From positions 1-11,524 of the forward strand of contig OMVC01000213.1 in assembly GCA_900314375.1 (NCBI GenBank): 11,524 nt of DNA, in the 5' to 3' direction. Origin of the DNA: an uncultured bacterium (lineage in GTDB: Bacteria; Cyanobacteriota; Vampirovibrionia; Gastranaerophilales; Gastranaerophilaceae). Every line of letters begins with the position of its first letter. The first letter of the stretch is position 1. This document shows positions 1 to 6,123 of the stretch, piece by piece. The notes beneath the pieces are model-generated. The model worked only from the letters and a program-made list of their open reading frames with translations, did not search any database and was not told the DNA's origin. Made by a program: the position numbers and the translations under genes.

Positions 1-38
1 GCGGTCAAAGAAATGTGGAATGTATATTTTTATCAAAT
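1..38 (+). repeat. Direct repeat copy 1 (38 bp, identical to 465-502)
   Basis: The first 38 bases of the window are identical to 465-502, and a weaker match (two differences in the next seven bases, then a shared AATTTATGTG further on) continues beyond. The copy is cut by the window edge exactly in the loop of the hairpin seen at 453-482, so the full repeat probably extends further left. The two copies lie 464 bp apart in the same orientation. It looks like a dispersed non-coding repeat. Confidence 0.85.
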
Positions 39-90
39 GCGCAAAATAATCCTACGTTTAATTTATGTGTAATTTCAAATTATTTGTTCA

Positions 91-260
91 TTTTTTCTTT
101 TTGTCTTGAAGCAAAAAGAAAAAACGAACCAAAAAAGAAAAACTCGCTAATTAACAGCAATGCCTCATGGCATTGCACAAGACCGCTTAACGCGGTAAAA
201 TTTGTTTTTGCCTAAAATAGGCAAAAATCTTTCAGCGCGGCTAAAACAACGCCGCGCGCT
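91..260. repeat. Cluster of five consecutive hairpins in non-coding DNA
   Basis: Five back-to-back inverted repeats are visible: a perfect 13-bp stem 91-103/112-124 (T-rich against A-rich arm, 8-nt loop); a perfect 8-bp stem 157-164/169-176 (GCAATGCC, loop TCAT); a 5-bp stem 182-186/192-196 (ACCGC); a perfect 10-bp stem 205-214/218-227 (TTTTTGCCTA, loop AAA); and a GC-rich stem 234-241 with 251-260 containing a two-base bulge. I see no credible gene here; a 66-codon frame at 15-215 is repeat read-through. It may be a dispersed structured repeat or part of a non-coding RNA; which one cannot be decided from this copy. Confidence 0.6.
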
Positions 261-356
261 TGAAAAATACTACGCATAAAGCGATATGCCATATCATTTA
301 CCCCACCCCTTCGCCCTCCGCGCAGTGAACAATAATTGTTATGCGAGAAAGCTTCA

Positions 357-395
357 AAAACGGACTTGTTTGAGCGAATGCGAGTTGTCCGTTTT
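357..395. repeat. Hairpin, 9-bp perfect stem (AAAACGGAC/GTCCGTTTT)
   Basis: AAAACGGAC at 357-365 pairs perfectly with GTCCGTTTT at 387-395 around a 21-nt loop. The right arm ends in four T, so on the plus strand it resembles a weak intrinsic terminator, but no plus-strand gene lies upstream within the window. It is followed by the repeat-like stretch leading into the hairpin at 453-482. Confidence 0.5.
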
Positions 396-452
396 GTATT
401 CGAGCATTACAAATTATTAGTGAACGAAGCGATGGGCAGGAGTTTCTTTGCT

Positions 453-482
453 CCACGTTTCTTTGCGGTCAAAGAAATGTGG
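453..482. repeat. Strong hairpin, 13-bp stem with CGGT loop
   Basis: Bases 453-465 pair with 470-482 in a 13-bp stem (one G-T wobble at 457/478) around the tetraloop CGGT. The octamer TTTCTTTG occurs twice in a row (443-450 and 458-465), and GGAG at 439-442 can pair with CTCC at 451-454, so a mutually exclusive alternative fold exists. The stem lies 62 bp beyond the stop codon of the minus-strand glycosyltransferase and could act as a transcript 3' end, but no T-run follows on that strand. Its right arm begins direct repeat copy 2. Confidence 0.6.
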
Positions 483-502
483 AATGTATATTTTTATCAA
501 AT
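465..502 (+). repeat. Direct repeat copy 2 (38 bp, identical to 1-38)
   Basis: All 38 bases match 1-38. The looser homology runs on to about 535, almost to the stop codon of the minus-strand glycosyltransferase at 544, so the repeat abuts the 3' end of that gene. Confidence 0.85.
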
Positions 503-543
503 ACCCAAATTAAACGTACATATAATTTATGTGCGGACTTGGA

Positions 544-1806
544 TTATTCAAATATGCCTTCTTTTTCGTATTTCCATTCCATATCAAACTTTTTATAATA
601 ACGCTTAAATAAAGCCTCAATATCTTTTATGCCGACAACGTGTGACATGGAAGGTATTTTACCGTATAAAAAGTCATGATAGCTGACCTGATAATTGTCA
701 TAACATGCTAAATCAACCCATAAATTGTCATGAATTTTACCTTCAACATAATCAGGAACATTTTCGCGATAATATGGCAGGGAATCTATCATTTTATTAA
801 CGAAATTTTTTCTTCCGTAATGCATCAAGTAATTTTTTCGAGGTTCGTAATTCTGTTGATTCATAATGACTTTATGAATGGTGTCTGCTAATGATTCTGG
901 TGTAAATTCAGGAACATACTCTCCGCTGTTGCCGAAAAATACAGGGAAATCTCCGCGCACATATTTGTTAAAGTCTTTAAATACTATAATCGGTGTATTA
1001 CAGCTCATAGCTTCGCTGATAAATCTGTTTTTCCCTTCCATCAATGAGCCTAAAACGCAGCATTTTGCGGAAGAATAATAGTGAGATAAATGTTTGTATT
1101 CAATATATGGATAAAATTTTATATACTTTTTAGTATCACCGAGTATTTCGTCAACTTTTTTTAGTTCATTTTTCCCGTAATCAATCAATTTTGAATAATC
1201 TAAAGAGCCGTCTTCTTTTATTTCAGTACTTCTTTGTCCGATTGCATAAACGACATTTAAAACTTTGCCATATTTTTGTTCATATACTTTCAATGCTTTT
1301 GCTATAACAGGCAGGTTCTTAACGGGAAAAGGTGTTGAAACGCAAAATACATCTATTGTTTTAGGCGTATCTTTTATTGGTGCAATGTAATATTCATTTA
1401 GAAAATCAGCGTCTTGTAGCGGCAAGCACACAACATGACTGTTTTCAGGGTGTTTCTTCTTATAATAAGCTTCCCTTGCTTCGTTTTTGTAGCATGTGAA
1501 AAACATATCCGCAACATCAGACCAAGGATAAGATGCAAACATAGAATTGGCACAAACAAAGAATAAATCCTTTAATTCAGGAAGTTTTCTGATAATAGAT
1601 CTTGTTGCATTGGAATAAAAAATTCCTTTTAAAAATTTGCCTTTATAGAACATTGGCGGAAACGGTATAACAAGTGAGAGTTTGTTTTTTAAGTCATTTT
1701 CATACCTTTCTTCAAAACTATATGCGTCCATATCATCCCAAATTTGTTCAATAGGTTTGTTGATATTCGGGTTGTGCATGTATTCTTCCGGCCAAATATT
1801 TTTCAT
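544..1806 (-). CDS. GT4-type (GT-B fold) glycosyltransferase
   Basis: This 420-residue protein looks like a retaining GT-B glycosyltransferase of the GT4/Glycos_transf_1 type, transferring a sugar from an activated donor, most likely for cell-surface polysaccharide. The C-terminal donor half carries the family's E-x7-E signature (E257 and E265, in EGKNRFISEAMSCNTPII), followed by the usual 'TPIIVF' strand. The start of the second Rossmann domain is seen around 151-175 (IDVFCVSTPF, then KNLPVIAKAL). No signal peptide or clear membrane helix is seen, so it is probably cytoplasmic. A C-terminal extension of about 80 residues, rich in Tyr and Asp, follows the catalytic core. The start is well supported by AAAGGAGG on the minus strand four bases before the ATG. 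It stands alone, with its own promoter. The acceptor and sugar cannot be told from sequence. Confidence 0.85.
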   Translation of the reverse strand: MKNIWPEEYMHNPNINKPIEQIWDDMDAYSFEERYENDLKNKLSLVIPFPPMFYKGKFLKGIFYSNATRSIIRKLPELKDLFFVCANSMFASYPWSDVADMFFTCYKNEAREAYYKKKHPENSHVVCLPLQDADFLNEYYIAPIKDTPKTIDVFCVSTPFPVKNLPVIAKALKVYEQKYGKVLNVVYAIGQRSTEIKEDGSLDYSKLIDYGKNELKKVDEILGDTKKYIKFYPYIEYKHLSHYYSSAKCCVLGSLMEGKNRFISEAMSCNTPIIVFKDFNKYVRGDFPVFFGNSGEYVPEFTPESLADTIHKVIMNQQNYEPRKNYLMHYGRKNFVNKMIDSLPYYRENVPDYVEGKIHDNLWVDLACYDNYQVSYHDFLYGKIPSMSHVVGIKDIEALFKRYYKKFDMEWKYEKEGIFE

Positions 1807-1829
1807 CTTTCCTCCTTTAATGTAATTTT

Positions 1830-1858
1830 ATTATATCAATACCTGTCATGGCTGGCAA
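1830..1858 (-). promoter_or_regulatory. Sigma70-type promoter for the glycosyltransferase
   Basis: On the minus strand a -35 TTGCCA (1858-1853) and a perfect -10 TATAAT (1835-1830) are separated by exactly 17 bp. Transcription would begin near 1823, leaving a short leader that contains the AAAGGAGG ribosome binding site (1818-1811). Confidence 0.75.
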
Positions 1859-2030
1859 ATACTACCGCTTATTTAATTTATAATTTATATTGCCAAATTA
1901 CCCGACTGTTTATATTTAGTCAGCCATTTGTACGATTTTTTACCATAGGTGCCGGAAGTCAACGAGCAGGCAATAAGTGTACTTTGTGCACTTTATGGCA
2001 AAAACCAGTCGTGTCAAAGTTTTAAATCTC
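1859..2030. other. Intergenic stretch between divergent promoters
   Basis: This part of the gap between the divergent promoters holds no convincing gene. The only structure I see is a 7-bp stem with one wobble pair, 1975-1981/1987-1993 (AAGTGTA/TGCACTT, loop CTTTG), with no T-run after it. A 93-codon plus-strand frame (1744-2025) runs largely antisense to the glycosyltransferase start and its promoter and has no ribosome binding site. Confidence 0.5.
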
Positions 2031-2048
2031 TTTACAAAACTTCACAAA
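2031..2048 (+). promoter_or_regulatory. Tandem box resembling the cyanobacterial HLR1 (RpaB) site
   Basis: TTTACAAA-AC-TTCACAAA forms two 8-bp direct repeats separated by 2 bp, i.e. 10-bp phased. The published HLR1 consensus for the OmpR-family regulator RpaB is two (G/T)TTACA(A/T)(A/T) units with a 2-bp gap; this site differs at one base (C2043). It lies just upstream of the -35 box, centred about 50 bp before the expected transcription start, where an activator of this family would sit. Identity of the binding protein is inference. Confidence 0.4.
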
Positions 2049-2053
2049 AGGGG

Positions 2054-2082
2054 TTGACAAAAAATGTTTTATGAACTATAGT
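2054..2082 (+). promoter_or_regulatory. Sigma70-type promoter for the 95-aa protein gene
   Basis: A perfect -35 TTGACA (2054-2059) and -10 TATAGT (2077-2082) are spaced by 17 bp. The expected start near 2089 gives a leader of about 47 nt that contains a 7-bp hairpin (2098-2104/2110-2116) and then the AAAGGAGG ribosome binding site. Confidence 0.8.
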
Positions 2083-2097
2083 AAAAATGTTAACAAA

Positions 2098-2116
2098 AAG
2101 TGTTAAACGAACACTT
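2098..2116 (+). promoter_or_regulatory. Leader hairpin AAGTGTT/AACACTT
   Basis: A perfect 7-bp stem with a 5-nt loop (AAACG) lies in the predicted 5' leader, ending 6 bp before the ribosome binding site at 2123-2130. It could stabilise the transcript or be a small operator; nothing else identifies it. Confidence 0.35.
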
Positions 2117-2135
2117 AATAACAAAGGAGGTAACA

Positions 2136-2423
2136 ATGATTACATTAAATCCTGTAAAATTAACTTCAATAAGTCATATAACTTTCGGTAATAATAAAGC
2201 TAAAGAAAATTCAAGAGTCGGACTGATGGCATTGGATAAAAATTATAATAATCAAATATATTTTGAAAAAGATTTATTTATAACGCAAAATGCTGATTCA
2301 GTTCAATCTAATCCGTTGAAAGCAATAGGCTATAATTTCGTAAAGGCTTATAATATACTTTGCACCCCGAAAAGAACAGTTAATCAAACCGAATCATATA
2401 TTCATTTGCCATATATGGCATAG
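2136..2423 (+). CDS. Small hypothetical protein, 95 aa, with an N-terminal ITFGNN motif
   Basis: I do not recognise a function. The start is ATG 2136, chosen over an upstream GTG at 2100 because AAAGGAGG (2123-2130) lies five bases before it and the GTG would fall inside the leader hairpin. The product is a soluble, mixed-charge polypeptide with many Asn and Lys, no signal peptide and no membrane segment. Residues 15-19 read HITFG, a short hydrophobic-Thr/Ser-Phe-Gly motif near the N-terminus; a similar VSFSGG occurs in the 522-aa protein further right. The consensus promoter and strong ribosome binding site argue for high, possibly regulated expression. It is a single-gene transcript, since the next gene has its own promoter. 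The coding end overlaps a 14-bp perfect palindrome (2407-2420). Confidence 0.65.
   Translation: MITLNPVKLTSISHITFGNNKAKENSRVGLMALDKNYNNQIYFEKDLFITQNADSVQSNPLKAIGYNFVKAYNILCTPKRTVNQTESYIHLPYMA
2407..2420. repeat. 14-bp perfect palindrome at the end of the 95-aa gene
   Basis: TGCCATATATGGCA is a perfect palindrome that encodes the last codons and ends one base before the TAG stop. A weaker 5-bp stem, GTCGG/CCGAC at 2430-2434/2440-2444, follows. There is no T-run, so it is not a standard terminator. Confidence 0.4.
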
Positions 2424-2469
2424 TGGACAGTCGGTATATCCGACGATTTGAAAAACTTAACTCTTTTCA

Positions 2470-2523
2470 TTTACCCCAAAAATAAATATTTACCCCAAGA
2501 AACTTAAGCAATTTTTACCCCAA
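2470..2523 (+). repeat. Three copies of TTTACCCCAA upstream of rsmI
   Basis: The decamer TTTACCCCAA occurs at 2470-2479, 2489-2498 and 2514-2523, all in the same orientation, with start-to-start distances of 19 and 25 bp. The core TTTACCCC also appears at 297-304 and 9309-9316, and CATTTACCCC occurs three times in the window. In DNA this AT-rich, iterated C4 boxes in one gap are conspicuous. They may be regulator sites or debris of a repeat family. Confidence 0.6.
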
Positions 2524-2565
2524 TTGTTTGAGTTTTTTGTTTTATTAGGGATTTATGACAATTTA

Positions 2566-2574
2566 TGGTATAAT
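2566..2574 (+). promoter_or_regulatory. Extended -10 promoter of rsmI
   Basis: TGGTATAAT at 2566-2574 is a perfect extended -10 element. No good -35 is seen at 17 bp, which is usual for this promoter type. The start point would be about 2580-2582, on top of the ATG at 2581. Confidence 0.65.
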
Positions 2575-2580
2575 TTTGTT

Positions 2581-3393
2581 ATGCGTGAATATGATTTTTA
2601 TATTGTTCCTACTCCAATCGGGAATTTGGGGGATATCACATATAGGGCGATTGAGGTTTTAAATTCGGTTGATTTGATTGCTTGTGAGGACTCAAGAGTA
2701 ACACAAAAACTTTTAAATCATTTTAATATAAGAACAAAATGTGTTTCTTATCATAAATATAACGAAAAGGAGAGAGTTGAAGAAATAGTCAATTTCTTAT
2801 CACAGGGAAATAAGATGGCACTTGTTTCTGATGCGGGCACCCCATTGATTTGTGACCCCGGTTCGGTGATTGTAAAGGAATTGCGTAAGCATGGGTACAG
2901 GGTTAGCGCTTTGCCCGGAGCGAATGCGTTTGTTACGTTTTTATCTCAAATATCCAGAGAAGATGAAAGTTTTACGTTTATCGGATTTTTGCCCAAAAAA
3001 ATAAATCAGATTGAGCAAATTGTAAAAAAGTATGAACAGCAAAATTTGGTGTTTTATGAATCTCCAAACAGAATTATTGACACTTTAAATTGTATTAAAA
3101 CTGTTAATCCCATTGCGCAAATAGCAATCGGCAGAGAATTGACGAAAATGTTTGAAGAAGTAATTGTTGACAATGTGGAAAATATCATTAATAAATTTGA
3201 AAAAGATTTGCCTAAAGGTGAATTTGTTGTAATGATATTTGCTGATAAACAAAATTTTGAAGATGCGGAATTGTATAAGAAGGTAAAACTATTGCAAGAT
3301 AAAGGATATAGCGCAAAAGATATTTCTATAATTTTATCAGAATTATACGAAATTAACAAAAATAAAATATATAAATTTGCGATTGGCAAATAA
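2581..3393 (+). CDS. rsmI: 16S rRNA 2'-O-methyltransferase RsmI (C1402)
   Basis: RsmI uses S-adenosylmethionine to methylate the ribose 2'-OH of C1402 (E. coli numbering) in 16S rRNA, fine-tuning the decoding site. The 270-residue protein carries the whole tetrapyrrole-methylase-fold signature series: VPTPIGNLGDIT (9-20), CEDSR (35-39), SDAGTP.ICDPG (83-94), LPGANA (111-116), FIGFLPKK (133-140), FYESPNRI (158-165) and GRELTKMFEE (184-193). Length is close to the family norm of about 280; the C-terminal helical part (231-270) is complete. The ATG at 2581 is preferred over one 57 bases upstream because family members start a few residues before the YIVPTPIGN strand and the promoter's -10 lies between the two. 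No Shine-Dalgarno sequence precedes it, so the mRNA may be leaderless. Confidence 0.95.
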   Translation: MREYDFYIVPTPIGNLGDITYRAIEVLNSVDLIACEDSRVTQKLLNHFNIRTKCVSYHKYNEKERVEEIVNFLSQGNKMALVSDAGTPLICDPGSVIVKELRKHGYRVSALPGANAFVTFLSQISREDESFTFIGFLPKKINQIEQIVKKYEQQNLVFYESPNRIIDTLNCIKTVNPIAQIAIGRELTKMFEEVIVDNVENIINKFEKDLPKGEFVVMIFADKQNFEDAELYKKVKLLQDKGYSAKDISIILSELYEINKNKIYKFAIGK

Positions 3394-3405
3394 ATTGTTA
3401 AGATG

Positions 3406-3435
3406 TTTACTTTTTTTATAAATTTATGCTAAAAT
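3406..3435 (+). promoter_or_regulatory. Promoter for the outer-membrane biogenesis pair
   Basis: A -35 TTTACT (3406-3411) and -10 TAAAAT (3430-3435) are spaced by 18 bp, with an extended -10 TG at 3427-3428. Expected start is near 3442, giving a leader of about 35 nt with AAGGA (3463-3467) as the ribosome binding site for the TTG start. Confidence 0.6.
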
Positions 3436-3476
3436 TTTGTTGGAGAGTAGTGAAAGTTTGTTAAGGAAAAATATTT

Positions 3477-5513
3477 TTGAAATTTAACGCGTTAAAAAAA
3501 GCTTTATTAGCCGTAATGTTGGTTTCAATAACACAGTTGTCCGTTTGTGCTATTGATGATGCTTGGGGAGGAATTGGGCTGACAAAAGATGCTTTGCGTC
3601 CTGATACTTCATCCGGTACGGTGTTTAATAAATACACTTCCGAAGTTTTTAATACACCTGCAACCAAAGTTGATACTTCTGCAGCATTGGAACAGAATAA
3701 AGATGTGAAGCCTACCATTGAGGATTTGGCAGACAATTCTCCGAATTATGTTGATAAAGAGAACAAGACTATTAAAGATATAGAGATATATGGACTGAAT
3801 GCGGTTTCTGCGCAAGACGTACTTTCTAAAATGCAAATGAAATCGGGCGGAACATATACTCGCTCAAAAATGCAAAGTGATTTGAAAGCAATATATGATA
3901 CGGGATTTTTCTCTGAAAAAATGAAAGCTGTACCAACAGCAAACGCAGATGGTACAGTAACTGTAAAAATTGTAGTTGAAGAAAATATTCCCGTAAAAGA
4001 TTTTACTATTGACGGAAATACTGTCATTCCGACAGAAGACATTTTGGCAGCATTGACAGATATGAAAGGAAAACCTCAAAATATTGCCAAGATTAATACT
4101 GCAATAGCTCAAATTCAGGAATTGTACTATCAAAAGGGTTATATACTTTCAAGAATTGATTCGGTAACGGATGACCCTGACGGTACGATTAATATAACCA
4201 TAAAAGAAGGTATTATTGACAAGATAATGATTGAAGGCAACGAAAAAACAAAAGATTATATTGTTGCCCGTAATATTATGACAGAACCCGGTATGGTTTA
4301 TAATGAAAACCTGATAAAAGAAGATTTGGTAAGACTTTATGCAACTCAAGCATTCAAAGATGTAACAAGAGAAATTGAACCGAGTGAAGAAGTTCCTGAT
4401 GCTTATGATATTACAATAAAAATCACAGAACAGAGAACTGCAAGTATTTCTGTCGGTGGTGGTTTGGATACCGTCACAGGTTTGTTCGGGTCAATGGGTA
4501 TTTCAGATAACAATTTCCGAGGCAGAGCAGAAAGAATATCATTAACGGGGTTAGCAGGTACAGGTGTAATCTTAAATGATAATTCCGTAAAAGATCACAT
4601 GAATATTCAAGCGGAATTAACTTATTTCAAACCGTATTTCTTTAATGCAGATACTTCATTAAATACAAGATTATTCTTTAGAGATTTCGGTTCATATCAA
4701 ATCCCAATGGCAATTGAACGTAGATATGGCCTGGAATTTACTGCGGCTCACAGGTTAAAATCCAATAAACATGCAACGGCAACATTCAGTTTAGGTTTGG
4801 AAGATATTCATGTAAAAGAAGGCGATCGTAACAATATTATGGGGTTATACAGACGTTATAACATTCCGTTATCAGAGCGTGCAAAACAATTAGAAGGCGG
4901 AATGTTCTTATCTTTAAGCCCTGCATTGTTATTTGATACCAGAGATTCTGCAACAGTTACAAGACATGGTACAATGGCAAGTTTAAGGTTTGACGAGAGC
5001 CTCGGAATGAACGGATTTAGCAAAACAAACGGCAGACTTACAGGTATGATAAAACAATATATTCCTATTGCAAAACGTTCGTCATTGTCTTTCACAGCTA
5101 AAGGCGGCGGAGCTATCCATGGTAATATTCCTGAAGTTATGGCATATCGTTTAGGCGGCCCGTATACTGTCAGAGGGTTTAAGATGAGTGGCGTCGGTAC
5201 CGGTAAGGCATTTATTATGGGTTCTGCCGAATTCGCAACGCCGATACCGTTTATGGACAGGACAAGAATTGCTTTCTTGAATAATTTGAGATTCACAGTT
5301 TGGTTAGATGCAGGTAAAGTATTTGACGGAACGGTATCAAATAAAATCTATGACCGACCGATGTATGCGGTATCTGCAGGTGTAGGTTTGAAAGTATTTA
5401 TTCCTGGTATGGGACCGTTATCAATCGATTATGGTATTCCGCTTACTCACTCAGGACGTAACGGTTCTAAACATGGTTACTTTACTTTCGGTGTCGGTGA
5501 TTTGATGTACTAA
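3477..5513 (+). CDS. bamA: Omp85/BamA-type outer-membrane protein assembly factor
   Basis: This 678-residue protein inserts and folds beta-barrel proteins in the outer membrane. A Sec signal peptide (1-25, KK n-region, cut after VCA) is followed by a Ser/Thr-rich linker (26-97), three POTRA domains (about 98-170, 173-244 and 247-319) and a C-terminal Omp85 barrel (320-678). The barrel shows the 'FDTRDS' element (486-491), the conserved loop-6 VRGF (565-568) and the terminal 'PLSIDYGIPL...YFTFGVG' strands. Three POTRA domains are typical of cyanobacterial Omp85, against five in proteobacterial BamA. The start is TTG 3477: an in-frame TAA at 3462 rules out upstream starts, and the first ATG (codon 14) would remove the basic n-region. 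AAGGA lies nine bases upstream. The periplasmic chaperone gene follows after 88 bp. A TamA-like role is possible but less likely beside ompH. Confidence 0.9.
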   Translation: MKFNALKKALLAVMLVSITQLSVCAIDDAWGGIGLTKDALRPDTSSGTVFNKYTSEVFNTPATKVDTSAALEQNKDVKPTIEDLADNSPNYVDKENKTIKDIEIYGLNAVSAQDVLSKMQMKSGGTYTRSKMQSDLKAIYDTGFFSEKMKAVPTANADGTVTVKIVVEENIPVKDFTIDGNTVIPTEDILAALTDMKGKPQNIAKINTAIAQIQELYYQKGYILSRIDSVTDDPDGTINITIKEGIIDKIMIEGNEKTKDYIVARNIMTEPGMVYNENLIKEDLVRLYATQAFKDVTREIEPSEEVPDAYDITIKITEQRTASISVGGGLDTVTGLFGSMGISDNNFRGRAERISLTGLAGTGVILNDNSVKDHMNIQAELTYFKPYFFNADTSLNTRLFFRDFGSYQIPMAIERRYGLEFTAAHRLKSNKHATATFSLGLEDIHVKEGDRNNIMGLYRRYNIPLSERAKQLEGGMFLSLSPALLFDTRDSATVTRHGTMASLRFDESLGMNGFSKTNGRLTGMIKQYIPIAKRSSLSFTAKGGGAIHGNIPEVMAYRLGGPYTVRGFKMSGVGTGKAFIMGSAEFATPIPFMDRTRIAFLNNLRFTVWLDAGKVFDGTVSNKIYDRPMYAVSAGVGLKVFIPGMGPLSIDYGIPLTHSGRNGSKHGYFTFGVGDLMY

Positions 5514-5601
5514 TTCTGAAGAACCGATATTATGAAGACAAAAGGTCAATGATATATATAAAAAAATAATTATTGTTCATAAATAAAAGACAGGAGGACG
5601 T

Positions 5602-6051
5602 ATGAAAAACTTAAAAATGATGGCAATATTGGCTGCGGTTGGCTTGACATTATCTGTTGGTAATGTAGCAAAAGCTGAAGTAGGTTATATTGATTATGCA
5701 AAAGTATTGGAAAATTATCCTGCAGCTCAACAGGCTGTTAAAGAATTAGACCAAAAAGGCTTGGAATTGCAACAATTTATGTTGGAAAAAGAAAAACAAT
5801 ATAAAGGGTTATCAACTCCGTTGCAAAAACAAAATTTTGAATCTCAAACTGCAAACGAGTTAAGATCAAGACAAGAATCTTTAGCAAGAATGCAGCAAGA
5901 AAGAGAAGATCAGATTTTGCAAAAAGTTCAAGCAGCTGCAAGAAGTGTAATGGTTGCTCAAAAATTAGATGCAATATTAGCTGATCAAATTGTATTTGTT
6001 GGTGGTGTTGATGTAACTGATCAAGTGTTGCAACAATTAAGAGGTCAATAG
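5602..6051 (+). CDS. ompH: OmpH/Skp-family periplasmic chaperone
   Basis: The 149-residue product is a Skp/OmpH-type chaperone that holds unfolded outer-membrane proteins in the periplasm on their way to the BamA complex. It has a clear Sec signal peptide (1-25, cut at AKA-E), the family's opening strand VGYIDYAKVLENYPAAQQA (27-45), a long charged helical section (about 40-122, rich in Gln, Glu and Lys, the coiled-coil 'tentacle'), and a closing segment LDAILADQIVFVGGVDVTDQVLQQL (122-146) matching the family's C-terminal strand and helix. Length is normal. AGGAGG at 5592-5597 gives a strong ribosome binding site. It lies 88 bp after the BamA-like gene, with no strong promoter between, so both are probably co-transcribed; a strong hairpin follows the stop. 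Confidence 0.9.
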   Translation: MKNLKMMAILAAVGLTLSVGNVAKAEVGYIDYAKVLENYPAAQQAVKELDQKGLELQQFMLEKEKQYKGLSTPLQKQNFESQTANELRSRQESLARMQQEREDQILQKVQAAARSVMVAQKLDAILADQIVFVGGVDVTDQVLQQLRGQ

Positions 6052-6061
6052 AAATTTATCA

Positions 6062-6103
6062 AAAGCCAATAAGTTCTTTTTAAATCAAGGGCTTATTGGC
6101 TTT
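6062..6103 (+). terminator. Hairpin after ompH, probable terminator or attenuator
   Basis: AAAGCCAATAAG (6062-6073) pairs perfectly with CTTATTGGCTTT (6092-6103), a 12-bp stem with an 18-nt loop. It lies 10 bp after the ompH stop and 20 bp before the next start. The T-tract is short (TTT in the stem, then GTGCTT), so termination may be partial. No good promoter is seen between the hairpin and udp, so read-through would supply the downstream operon. Confidence 0.6.
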
Positions 6104-6123
6104 GTGCTTAAAAGGGGTTTTGA

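Noticed and set aside
15..215. 66-codon plus-strand frame
   Set aside because: It runs through the hairpin cluster and direct repeat, has no ribosome binding site, and its composition follows the T-rich and A-rich arms of the stems.
1..543. tRNA, retron or riboswitch in the left non-coding segment
   Set aside because: No cloverleaf with CCA-type acceptor, no reverse transcriptase nearby, and no recognisable aptamer core; only simple stems.
1744..2025. 93-codon plus-strand frame
   Set aside because: It starts antisense to the glycosyltransferase N-terminus, crosses that gene's promoter, and lacks a ribosome binding site or protein-like composition.
2100..2135. GTG start extending the 95-aa protein by 12 residues
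   Set aside because: The GTG is inside a leader hairpin without a ribosome binding site, while ATG 2136 follows AAAGGAGG at the right distance.
2524..2580. Upstream start extending RsmI by 19 residues
   Set aside because: The extension would cover the promoter -10, and RsmI family proteins begin just before the YIVPTPIGN strand, as ATG 2581 gives.
3375..3391. 6-bp stem at the end of rsmI as a terminator
   Set aside because: ATTTGC/GCAAAT is short and AT-rich, overlaps the stop codon and is not followed by a T-run.
3394..3411. HLR1-like box before the BamA promoter
   Set aside because: GTTAAGAT-GT-TTTACTTT matches the two half-sites poorly and overlaps the -35, so I do not count it as a second site.
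4856..5296. 146-codon minus-strand frame inside the BamA-like gene
   Set aside because: It is a shadow frame opposite a well-conserved barrel-coding region, with no promoter or ribosome binding site.
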